This document shows positions 1 through 5,271 of a DNA stretch of 6,131 nt, one piece after another. The stretch lies in assembly GCA_017991025.1 (NCBI GenBank), contig JAGNMT010000234.1, positions 1-6,131 on the forward strand, written 5' to 3'. A model generated the notes under the pieces. That model ran no database searches, was not told where the DNA came from, and saw nothing but the letters and a program-made list of their open reading frames with translations. Origin of the DNA: Verrucomicrobiales bacterium (lineage in GTDB: Bacteria > Verrucomicrobiota > Verrucomicrobiia > Verrucomicrobiales > DEV007). How positions within the stretch are numbered: the stretch's first letter is position 1; each line of letters begins with the position of its first letter. The position numbers and the translations under genes were made by a program.

Positions 1-336
1 GGTCCATCCCGAGACGAGGACGAGCAGATCACCGTTGCCCGCGAGACCAGCCGCGTGGTTCATGCGGTTCGTATCCGGATCGTTCGGTGCGGGCACGCCG
101 CGTTTTGTCCAGACCCTGCCGTCGGGGCTATTCCAGACCTCGACCGCTCCCGCTACCTGACCGTGGCTCGGCTTGCTGAAGAGCGTCGCATTGATCGATC
201 CGTCGGGCAGCAAGGTCAACGCCGGCCACGCACAGACATCCTTCACCGCGACGAGGTGCTCGATGCCCGACGGCTCCGGCTCTGCGGCGAAGAGACTGCT
301 GAAGGTGAGGAGAAAAAGAACGGCGGGGGTTTTCAT
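1..336 (-). CDS. Secreted sialidase-like (BNR/Asp-box) protein, 5' part only
   Basis: Reading from ATG at 336-334 leftward, the frame stays open for 112 codons and runs off the left edge, so the C-terminal part is missing. Residues 1-18 (MKTPAVLFLLTFSSLFAA) form a typical signal peptide: a Lys, a hydrophobic core, and probable cleavage after FAA before EPEP. The mature part has beta-strand/turn character. It includes an Asp-box-like SPDGRVW at about 70-76 and RMNHAAGLAGNGDLLVLVSG at 91-110, which resembles blades of sialidase/exo-alpha-sialidase-like propellers common in Verrucomicrobia and Planctomycetes. The likely role is binding or hydrolysis of a glycan in the periplasm or outside the cell. 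The catalytic Arg triad, Tyr/Glu and most blades lie outside the window, so enzymatic activity cannot be judged. It follows the GH32-like gene by 50 bp on the same strand and probably belongs to the same operon. No Shine-Dalgarno sequence is seen before the ATG. It could instead be a non-enzymatic propeller protein. Confidence 0.72.
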   Translation of the reverse strand, partial: MKTPAVLFLLTFSSLFAAEPEPSGIEHLVAVKDVCAWPALTLLPDGSINATLFSKPSHGQVAGAVEVWNSPDGRVWTKRGVPAPNDPDTNRMNHAAGLAGNGDLLVLVSGWT

Positions 337-386
337 GAGGAAACAGGGTCGGTAACGACAGGGTTGGATCGGAAATCATAGAGGGT

Positions 387-1772
387 TTACTCAGCGAATC
401 GCAGCGCATACAGATCCGCATCCTTCAGCGAAACGCGCAGCGTCACCGTCCGGCCCTTATGTGCAGACAGATCCAGCGCGGAGGCTTCGAATTCATCACC
501 GTAGAGTTCCTTCAACTCGGCCGCGACCTTGCCGGTCTCATCGAGCACTTCGATCCCCACTGATCCGGCGGCGGAAGTGGCGTAGTTGAGATGCAGCTTC
601 GTACCGCTCACGACGAGCGGCTTCGTCGTGAACGTCCCGCCCTTCGCGTCGCCGTGCATCGAGGCGAAACCCTGCTTCCGCACGGTGAGCCGGCGGATGC
701 GGTGGTCTTCGTGCCGGTAGTGCTCGCTGATGTAGAGCGACCACTCCCCTTCCCCGGTCACGACGATGCCGTTCGCGGTCATGTTATTGCGATCGGTCCA
801 ATTCTTCGGGTCCGGACCGGGACGCACCCAAGCCTCAAGAAAGGGACGATCCCAATGAATCCCGTCGCGGCTCGACATGAAGACGGCGTCGGAGACGCCC
901 GGGCCTTCGTGCTCCGCGATCTTCTTCCGGTTGGGGACGAATCGCTTCGGAAAGGAAAGGAAGAGATGCGGCGCTGTCGGGCACGGCACCGTCGCGGAGG
1001 TGTAGAAGTGCTCCCACGGCACGCCGTCGGCATAGACGTGCGGGACGGGGTCGGTCCATCCGAGGAAGTCGTCCGAGGTGTTGCTCTGCACGGCACGGAC
1101 CTCGTTGATGAAGAGGCGGCTGAAGCAGACGTAGCGATCACGGGTCGTGTCAAAGAAGGCGAGATTCTGCGAGTCGAAGGCCCCCTTGGTGATGACGGGC
1201 TCGTCCTTCATCTTTTTCCAATGGACACCGTCGGCCGAGGCAAAGGCGTAGAGGCCGCCCGGAGTCTCGCCCTGTTGCCAGTTCTTGCCCGGCTGCTTCA
1301 CACCACCGAGAGCCTTGTAGCGCTCTTCGGGTTTGGCTTTCGGATTGGCATCGAGGAAGGGCGAAAAATTGTGCGACTCGACCCCGCGCCAGATCACGTT
1401 GTTCTCCTTCGTCCCGCCCGCCTCGATGAGTCCGAGCTTCGGGCGGGTGAAATGGATGCCGTCCGTGCTCTCAGCGAAGCAGGTAACCTGGGCGTCGCTG
1501 TGGTCCGATCCACCGGAGGAACCGCGGTAATACATCAGCACCCTGCCGCCGTCCTGGATCACCGAGAAATAGGCACAGGTCTTGCCCTCCCACGGTTGGT
1601 CGGTGGTAAGGACGATCTCGCGCTTCACGGGCTCGTGGAGCTTCAGGCCGACGCCGTTTCTCTCCGCGACGAGGTGCTCGTCGACAAAGAGTTCCCATCG
1701 CGAACCGAGATCGAGCGGTTCGGCCGCGTGGGCGGCGAAAGGCAGAAAAAGGAGCAGGGCGATCGATTTCAT
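387..1772 (-). CDS. Secreted GH32-like five-bladed beta-propeller protein
   Basis: This is a 461-residue protein. The start is ATG at 1772-1770. The frame remains open for 120 further upstream codons, but those residues are Arg-rich shadow sequence of the neighbouring gene, whereas MKSIALLLFLPFAAHA is a clean signal peptide (cleavage near AHA/AE, residue 17). The mature N-terminus has ELFVDEHLV (28-35), a hallmark of a PVC family related to the GH32/GH43 propeller fold. Repeated Asp-box-like turns follow: STDGIHF (102-108), SADGVHW (179-185) and SRDGIHW (301-307). Residues from about 375 to 461 look like a C-terminal beta-sandwich, as in GH32 proteins. The probable role is hydrolysis or binding of an extracytoplasmic glycan; substrate and catalytic acids are not assigned. 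Its start overlaps the stop of the upstream beta-helix gene in ATGA (1769-1772) and no Shine-Dalgarno sequence precedes it, which suggests translational coupling. A non-catalytic carbohydrate-binding role is possible. Confidence 0.85.
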   Translation of the reverse strand: MKSIALLLFLPFAAHAAEPLDLGSRWELFVDEHLVAERNGVGLKLHEPVKREIVLTTDQPWEGKTCAYFSVIQDGGRVLMYYRGSSGGSDHSDAQVTCFAESTDGIHFTRPKLGLIEAGGTKENNVIWRGVESHNFSPFLDANPKAKPEERYKALGGVKQPGKNWQQGETPGGLYAFASADGVHWKKMKDEPVITKGAFDSQNLAFFDTTRDRYVCFSRLFINEVRAVQSNTSDDFLGWTDPVPHVYADGVPWEHFYTSATVPCPTAPHLFLSFPKRFVPNRKKIAEHEGPGVSDAVFMSSRDGIHWDRPFLEAWVRPGPDPKNWTDRNNMTANGIVVTGEGEWSLYISEHYRHEDHRIRRLTVRKQGFASMHGDAKGGTFTTKPLVVSGTKLHLNYATSAAGSVGIEVLDETGKVAAELKELYGDEFEASALDLSAHKGRTVTLRVSLKDADLYALRFAE

Positions 1773-3016
1773 GGTTGGTGGGTTTGATAGGATGTCGGAG
1801 CGAGTTTCCAAAGGGCTTCGCGATCCGAGCCGGTCGCGCCGGGTTCTGAAGGTCGATCGTTGATGAGAGTATTTTTCCAGGTCGCGGCACCGGCGAGTTT
1901 GAAATCGAGCCCCTCGAAGGTGCAGCGATTCCCCTCGACCACGGCCCGCACCGCGATGTTGCCCAGCCGCGGCTCGACGAGACGGCGGAGGTGGACATTC
2001 TCCATCGTGAGGCAGCAATCGCCCGTCGCACGACCGGTCACGACGAAGGGATTCTGCGATTTGGAGAGCACCAGCACGTTCGTCAGCGAATAGCGCCCCT
2101 CGTCGAGGAAATAGAGATCGAAGCCGAGACAATCGGCAATGAAGACGTTAGTGTAACTCGTCTGCGCCGTGCCCGTGTCGCAGATGCCGGTGCTGTTGCC
2201 GATGCTGACAAAACCATCGACGCGATACTGGGCCGACTCGTGCGCGCTGATGCCGTCGTCGCCGCACTCGATCGCACGGATGTTCTCGAAGACGACCTCG
2301 CGACAGTCGCCGTGGATGTTGAAGCCATCGTTGTAGGGATGCGTCGTGGTGAGGTTGCGGATGACGAGGTGGGCGTTGTCGCCGCCGAATTGCACGCCCG
2401 CGCTGCGCACCGGCACGAAGATATTCGCGTCGGCGAGGGCGACGCCGGACGCGAGCTTGATGTAGAAAGTGCCATAGATCGCTTTTGACGGTGGTTTCTC
2501 CCTCGAAGCATCCTTCACGAAGGTCCATTCACCCGGCTGGAGTTCCTCCGGCTTTTTGAGAGGCTCGCTCCGCCCTTTCGAAGTGCGGCCCATCAGTTGC
2601 ATCTTCCCGTCGAACAGGAAAAACCAGCGTCCGATCACCGCGTCGCTGAGGTTCGGGAGCAGGTCATCGGCGGCAAAGAGTCCCGGCGAGACCTCGCGCC
2701 ACTTCGCCGGATCGAGCGGGTCCGATCCCTCCAGCGTCGCGCCGTGACCGTCGAGTATGATGGGTTTGCCGGGCTCGCCCCTTTTTCCATAAAAGCCCGC
2801 ATAGTCGCGGTAGACCTTGCCCGGCTCGAGATGGATCGTGTCACCCGGCTCAGCGAGCTTGATGGCGTGATGGATCGTCGGAACCTCGGCATCGATGCCG
2901 ACGTGGAGGTCGCGGGCCTGTGCGCCGAGGCAAAGAGAGAGGAGCGCGGGCACTCCTGCCCGCAACAAAGGGGATGAGATGCGGGCAAGAGTGCCCGCGC
3001 TGCGTCTGCTCTTCAT
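1769..3016 (-). CDS. Secreted right-handed parallel beta-helix protein (pectate-lyase-like fold)
   Basis: This is a 415-residue protein. Residues 1-34 form an unusually long signal peptide (Lys/Arg at 2, 4, 5 and 12; hydrophobic run VPALLSLCLGA; AQA cleavage site at 32-34). The mature protein opens with a beta-helix cap typical of the pectate-lyase/glycan-lyase fold: PTIHHAIKLAEPGDTIHLEPGK at 46-67, then GEPGKPIILDGHGATLEGSD at 80-99. Parallel-strand rungs follow at about 205-375, for example VQFGGDNAHLVIRNL, GFNIHGDCREVVFENIRAIE and GDDGISAHESAQYRVDGF. It probably acts on an acidic polysaccharide outside the cytoplasm, but no lyase catalytic set is assigned. I chose ATG 3016 over the ATG 33 bases upstream because GGGAGG lies 7 bases before it. 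That Shine-Dalgarno sequence lies in the last codons of the RAYT gene, whose stop overlaps this start (ATGA, 3013-3016). Codons 6-26 are REPIN sequence, so the N-terminus looks chimeric. It is coupled to the GH32-like gene downstream. Confidence 0.85.
   Translation of the reverse strand: MKSRRSAGTLARISSPLLRAGVPALLSLCLGAQARDLHVGIDAEVPTIHHAIKLAEPGDTIHLEPGKVYRDYAGFYGKRGEPGKPIILDGHGATLEGSDPLDPAKWREVSPGLFAADDLLPNLSDAVIGRWFFLFDGKMQLMGRTSKGRSEPLKKPEELQPGEWTFVKDASREKPPSKAIYGTFYIKLASGVALADANIFVPVRSAGVQFGGDNAHLVIRNLTTTHPYNDGFNIHGDCREVVFENIRAIECGDDGISAHESAQYRVDGFVSIGNSTGICDTGTAQTSYTNVFIADCLGFDLYFLDEGRYSLTNVLVLSKSQNPFVVTGRATGDCCLTMENVHLRRLVEPRLGNIAVRAVVEGNRCTFEGLDFKLAGAATWKNTLINDRPSEPGATGSDREALWKLAPTSYQTHQP
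2941..3003. repeat. REPIN, left: REP A and inverted REP B, inside a coding region
   Basis: REP A has head GGAGC (2941-2945, sharing the G at 2946 region boundary), a perfect 7-bp stem GCGGGCA (2946-2952) / TGCCCGC (2957-2963) and loop CTCC. REP B is inverted: stem 2981-2987 / 2992-2998, loop AGAG on the plus strand (CTCT in REP orientation). Its head is altered to GCAGC (2999-3003) where the others have GGAGC. The arms are 17 bp apart and can also pair with each other as a 21-bp stem. In the minus-strand mRNA the only imperfection is a U-G wobble. The REPIN lies within codons 6-26 of the beta-helix gene and encodes most of its signal peptide. REPs are usually extragenic, so this location is unusual. 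Confidence 0.9.
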
Positions 3017-3624
3017 GCCTGATCCTCCCAGTAACGGTGTCCGCTGCAAAGTCGCGCTTTCGCGGGATTCTCACGAATGTATTCGAAGGTGCGATCCAAA
3101 TGCTCCGGACCGCGAATGAGCCGGTCGAAGTAGTCAGGCTGCCAAAACGGATTCAGTTCGCTGAGACCTTCCCGATGCACAAGGCGACTCGATACCCCTT
3201 TCCAGCCTTTCAACGTTTCCGGCAGCGTCTCACCACCCGACGGGATGAAGAGAACATGCACATGATTCGGCATGATCACGAAGTTCAGCAATCGATAGCG
3301 ATCATTGTGGAACTTCCTCAACCGATCCTCGACGATACTGGAGACTCGAGGATCCCGCAAAACGCAGCAACCATGGGCGGCATCTAGTTCTTCGTCGATT
3401 TGATCAGAAAATTGCCGGTAATATACTTCCTCCGTCTCGTCGTCCCATGGTTCGGGATGGCTCTCGAGAAATGCTTCGCGTCTATCCAACCAAGCTTCAA
3501 AAACTGCCTTCGGCAACGAGTCTGAGAGACGAAAGGTCACAAATACCGGGACTTCGCCCTGTCTCCAGTGTGGAAGGCGGTGCCGGGTCTTTTCGAACTC
3601 GTCTCTAGGATTGAAGAACTCCAT
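3013..3624 (-). CDS. REP-associated tyrosine transposase (RAYT), Y1/HUH family
   Basis: This 203-residue protein is full length for the family. RAYTs are single-strand DNA transposases of the IS200/IS605-like Y1 class that nick and join at REP palindromes. The N-terminus (FFNP at 3-6, LPHWRQ at 17-22, VFVTFRLSDSLP at 27-38) matches RAYTs I associate with Verrucomicrobia. The metal-binding HUH motif is NHVHVLF at 120-126 (H121, H123). The probable nucleophile is Y165 in WQPDYFDRLIR (161-171), followed by the conserved tail HLDRTFEYIRENPAKARL (175-192). All expected catalytic residues are present, so the enzyme appears intact. It is bracketed by two mirror-image REPINs, the expected substrate. 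The start is ATG 3624 with a weak AGGA only 4 bases upstream; its stop overlaps the start of the beta-helix gene. It looks less GC-rich than its neighbours (31 of 60 G+C at 3301-3360 against 40 of 60 at 2701-2760), suggesting acquisition into an existing operon. Confidence 0.95.
   Translation of the reverse strand: MEFFNPRDEFEKTRHRLPHWRQGEVPVFVTFRLSDSLPKAVFEAWLDRREAFLESHPEPWDDETEEVYYRQFSDQIDEELDAAHGCCVLRDPRVSSIVEDRLRKFHNDRYRLLNFVIMPNHVHVLFIPSGGETLPETLKGWKGVSSRLVHREGLSELNPFWQPDYFDRLIRGPEHLDRTFEYIRENPAKARLCSGHRYWEDQA
3024..3028 (-). promoter_or_regulatory. Shine-Dalgarno of the beta-helix gene, inside the RAYT 3' end
   Basis: GGAGG on the minus strand, within GGGAGGAT, lies 7 bases before ATG 3016. 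It decides the start of the beta-helix gene. The bases belong to the RAYT codons for Trp-Glu-Asp (TGG GAG GAT), just before the RAYT stop. It is the strongest ribosome binding site seen in the window. Confidence 0.8.
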
Positions 3625-3638
3625 GGAATCCTAAAAGC

Positions 3639-3715
3639 GGAGCGCGGGCACTCTTGCCCGCAATCGTTGTCGGTCGTCTTTCATCGTTCGTTGCGGGCAG
3701 GAGTGCCCGCGCTCC
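3639..3715. repeat. REPIN, right: REP C and inverted REP D, upstream of RAYT
   Basis: REP C has head GGAGC (3639-3643), stem GCGGGCA (3644-3650) / TGCCCGC (3655-3661) and loop CTCT. REP D is inverted: stem 3693-3699 / 3704-3710, loop GGAG on the plus strand, and head GCTCC (3711-3715, GGAGC inverted). The REPs are 31 bp apart. The arms are complementary over about 25 bp with one mismatch. The REPIN fills the gap between the PhyH-like stop codon (3 bp away) and the RAYT start (14 bp away). In the transcript it would form a long hairpin between these two genes, which could affect mRNA decay or downstream expression. Confidence 0.92.
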
Positions 3716-3718
3716 ATT

Positions 3719-4459
3719 CTAACAAGGCGGCGTAGCCGCAACAGCTGCGGAATAAGTGGCTTTCAACGCCGGGTCAGTGGTCGTGTGGCCCCCGCGAAAA
3801 ACTAGCAAAAAACCCAGCCGCGGATAGTCCGTCGTGTTCGGCGCCGAATAGTGAATCGTGTCACAGTGGTGGATCGTCGCATCGCCCGGCTCGAGGAGGG
3901 CGACGAGCAGGTCATCCTCCGAAGTCTCCGGCATTCCGGCCAACCCGATGCTGTTACCGCGCACGCCCGAGGGTTTCGTCGGCAGCGGACCGAGGCGATG
4001 CGAGCCTTTCACATAGGTGACGGGACCGTTCGCCGCAGTCACTGCATCGATCGCAATCCAGACGGTGAGCATGTCGGGAGGCGTCTGGCAAAAGTAGGCA
4101 TTGTCCTGATGCGGAGGCACACCGGAGCCGATCCGCGCGGGTTTGTTGAATGTCTCGACGCCGGAGAGGACGGGCTCGCCTCTTACGAGCGGAGCGATCA
4201 GGTCCCGTAGATCCCCACGCGCGGCGAAGTCGCGGAAGAACACGTTGTGAATCTCGAGTCGCCACAAATTGCGCACCGTTTTGTCGTCCGCCTCGAGAGT
4301 GCGGGCATCGACCGGCTTCGAAGCGAGATCTTCGCGGATGTAACGGTCGAGCTCGTCGCGAATCACCCCGACTTCCTCAGCGGAAAGCAGTCCACGCACG
4401 AGGGCGACCCCGTCACGCTCGTAATCCTTCAGCACTTCCGTCGCTTCGATAGGTTTCAT
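3719..4459 (-). CDS. Phytanoyl-CoA dioxygenase (PhyH) family, Fe(II)/2-oxoglutarate-dependent oxygenase
   Basis: This 246-residue cytoplasmic protein has no signal peptide. The PhyH-family double-stranded beta-helix is complete: N-terminal FERDGV-like YERDGVALVRGLLSAEEV (13-30), the iron-binding HxD as HQD at 117-119, the distal iron His as H203 in DTIHYSAPN (200-208), and R214 in DYPRLGF as the likely 2-oxoglutarate-binding Arg. All expected ligands are present, so it should couple 2-oxoglutarate decarboxylation to hydroxylation of a small molecule. The substrate is unknown; bacterial members are diverse and few act on phytanoyl-CoA. ATG 4459 is preferred over the in-frame ATG 4465 because GGGGA (4466-4470) lies 6 bases before the former and directly abuts the latter. 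Its ATG overlaps the RraA-like stop by one base (TGATG, 4457-4461). The stop codon lies 3 bp from the right REPIN, so the last few residues (AATPPC) may have been altered by the insertion. Confidence 0.9.
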   Translation of the reverse strand: MKPIEATEVLKDYERDGVALVRGLLSAEEVGVIRDELDRYIREDLASKPVDARTLEADDKTVRNLWRLEIHNVFFRDFAARGDLRDLIAPLVRGEPVLSGVETFNKPARIGSGVPPHQDNAYFCQTPPDMLTVWIAIDAVTAANGPVTYVKGSHRLGPLPTKPSGVRGNSIGLAGMPETSEDDLLVALLEPGDATIHHCDTIHYSAPNTTDYPRLGFLLVFRGGHTTTDPALKATYSAAVAATPPC

Positions 4460-5229
4460 CACCATTCCCCGTCCGATGAAAATTTGGCTTTCAAGTTTTC
4501 GCGGAAAAGGCCGATGGCCGCCTCCATGCGGGCGAGATTCTCCGCCATGTCGCAATCCTCGACGTCGCGCGCCGCCGGGATGACGGTTTCGCATTCGTTG
4601 CGGTCCATGAAAGTCGCAGCGTCGAGGAGACGCTCCTGATCCTCGGGAGCAATGACGAGAAAGCCGTGTTTGTCCGCATGGATGAGATCCCCGGGCTTCA
4701 CTTTCGTCCCGAACACCTCAACCTCGCAACCCCATCGCACCGGGTGGACAAAGGCATGTCCCACACAGAGGCGCCGCGCGAGCGCTTTGAAGCCCGCGTC
4801 GGTCATCTCGTCGATGTCCCGCACGGCCCCGTCGGTGATCGTGCCCACGCAGCCGAGGGCGCGGTGCATCGTCGCATTGACTTCACCCCAGTGAGAGCCG
4901 ACGACATTCGGCTTGTCGAGATCCTGGACGACCACGATCTTTGGCCCCGGCACACTCGCGATGTAGCGCCGGTATTCTTCTCCCGCATTCGGATTCGCAG
5001 TGCGATGAGATGGGTTCGACGGCTCAATCACCAGTGTCACCGCATAGCCGACCATGGGTCCCATCTGCGGCATAAAGTCCTTCGTTTCCTCAAGATTGAT
5101 CCCCTCGCGAGCGGGATCAAGTTTCGTAATCTGCTCCCAACCGTTGTATATCGTCGGCGTGTTCCAGCGCTTCAGTTGGTGCAAATCTCCGGGAGGGAGC
5201 CGGTTGGCAATGGGATCGGGGGAACTCAT
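4459..5229 (-). CDS. RraA-family protein (HMG/CHA aldolase-like)
   Basis: This 256-residue protein is cytoplasmic, with no signal peptide. The RraA/aldolase fold is recognised by GEVNATMHRALGCVGTITDG (115-134) continuing to AVRD (135-138). The R137-D138 pair corresponds to the substrate and metal-binding Arg-Asp of 4-hydroxy-4-methyl-2-oxoglutarate aldolases, and KPGDLIHADKHGFLVIAPE (178-196) is the family's second conserved block. Relatives were often misannotated as demethylmenaquinone methyltransferase (MenG). The protein is longer than stand-alone RraA (about 160 residues), with an N-terminal extension of about 90 residues and a C-terminal helical tail rich in Met, Glu and Lys, as in the family's larger sugar-acid-associated members. 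In this context a lyase or aldolase acting on a keto-acid sugar product is more plausible than RNase E inhibition; this is inference. It is the first gene of the minus-strand operon and overlaps the PhyH-like gene. No Shine-Dalgarno sequence precedes ATG 5229, and the candidate promoter would leave a leader of only a few bases. Confidence 0.85.
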   Translation of the reverse strand: MSSPDPIANRLPPGDLHQLKRWNTPTIYNGWEQITKLDPAREGINLEETKDFMPQMGPMVGYAVTLVIEPSNPSHRTANPNAGEEYRRYIASVPGPKIVVVQDLDKPNVVGSHWGEVNATMHRALGCVGTITDGAVRDIDEMTDAGFKALARRLCVGHAFVHPVRWGCEVEVFGTKVKPGDLIHADKHGFLVIAPEDQERLLDAATFMDRNECETVIPAARDVEDCDMAENLARMEAAIGLFRENLKAKFSSDGEW

Positions 5230-5242
5230 GAATCAGCGTCAT

Positions 5243-5270
5243 TTTGTACCTTGCCGTGTCCTTCTGGCAA
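5243..5270 (-). promoter_or_regulatory. Candidate sigma-70-type promoter for the minus-strand operon
   Basis: Read on the minus strand, TTGCCA (5270-5265, five of six to TTGACA) is followed after 16 bases by TACAAA (5248-5243, four of six to TATAAT). Transcription would begin near 5236, leaving about 7 bases before ATG 5229. That fits the absence of a Shine-Dalgarno sequence and suggests a nearly leaderless mRNA. The evidence is sequence resemblance only. Confidence 0.35.
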
Positions 5271-5271
5271 G
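5250..5271. promoter_or_regulatory. Candidate operator, CTTGCC-N10-GGCAAG
   Basis: This is a perfect 6-bp inverted repeat (5250-5255 and 5266-5271) with half-site centres 16 bp apart, about one and a half helical turns. It lies between the divergent genes, where a GntR/LacI-type dimer commonly binds to control its neighbours and itself. The right half-site overlaps the candidate -35 box of the minus-strand operon, so binding there would be expected to repress. A repeat of this size can arise by chance, so the assignment is tentative. Confidence 0.4.

Larger units (their letters stand above)
2941..3715. mobile_element. RAYT/REPIN element: transposase gene between mirror-image REP pairs
   Basis: This 775-bp unit runs from the outer edge of the left REPIN to the outer edge of the right REPIN and contains one intact RAYT gene. 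The REP order is A (2941-2963, forward), B (2981-3003, inverted), C (3639-3661, forward), D (3693-3715, inverted). A and D share the loop CTCC (read in the REP orientation) and B and C share CTCT, so the unit is symmetrical as an inverted repeat. No target-site duplication is visible outside it, as expected for Y1 transposases. The unit lies in the operon in the same direction as the flanking genes. Whether it moved as one unit or grew by REPIN accretion around a RAYT is inference. Confidence 0.75.

Noticed and set aside
89..95. GCGGGCA, also at 4301-4307, as possible extra REP half-stems
   Set aside because: Neither has the matching TGCCCGC arm after a 4-base loop, nor the GGAGC head. Seven-base matches are expected by chance in GC-rich genes.
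343..364. Direct repeat ACAGGGT (343-349 and 358-364) between the GH32-like and sialidase-like genes
   Set aside because: It is two 7-base copies 15 bp apart in a 50-bp gap, too short to support a regulatory site; no promoter or terminator shape is seen with it.
591..1787. Long plus-strand open frame (398 codons) antisense to the GH32-like gene
   Set aside because: It runs opposite a gene with clear signal peptide and propeller motifs. Its translation is Arg/Val/Glu-rich with no recognisable domain. Long antisense frames are expected in high-GC coding DNA.
1773..2132. 120-codon upstream extension of the GH32-like frame
   Set aside because: The extension is Arg-rich shadow of the beta-helix gene, and the internal ATG 1772 starts a clean signal peptide.
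2941..3001. Left REPIN as an intrinsic terminator
   Set aside because: It lies inside an open reading frame, has no U-tract after the stem and carries all features of a REP pair.
3017..3049. Alternative ATG at 3049 for the beta-helix gene, 11 codons upstream
   Set aside because: It would add MQRTPLLGGSG in front of the signal peptide and lacks the strong Shine-Dalgarno that precedes ATG 3016.
2941..3715. CRISPR-like array
   Set aside because: Only four short palindromic repeats in alternating orientation flank a transposase gene; there are no regular spacers and no cas genes.
4460..4594. 45-codon upstream extension of the PhyH-like frame
   Set aside because: It lies wholly within the RraA-like gene in another frame and reads as basic low-complexity sequence. 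ATG 4459 has a well-spaced GGGGA.
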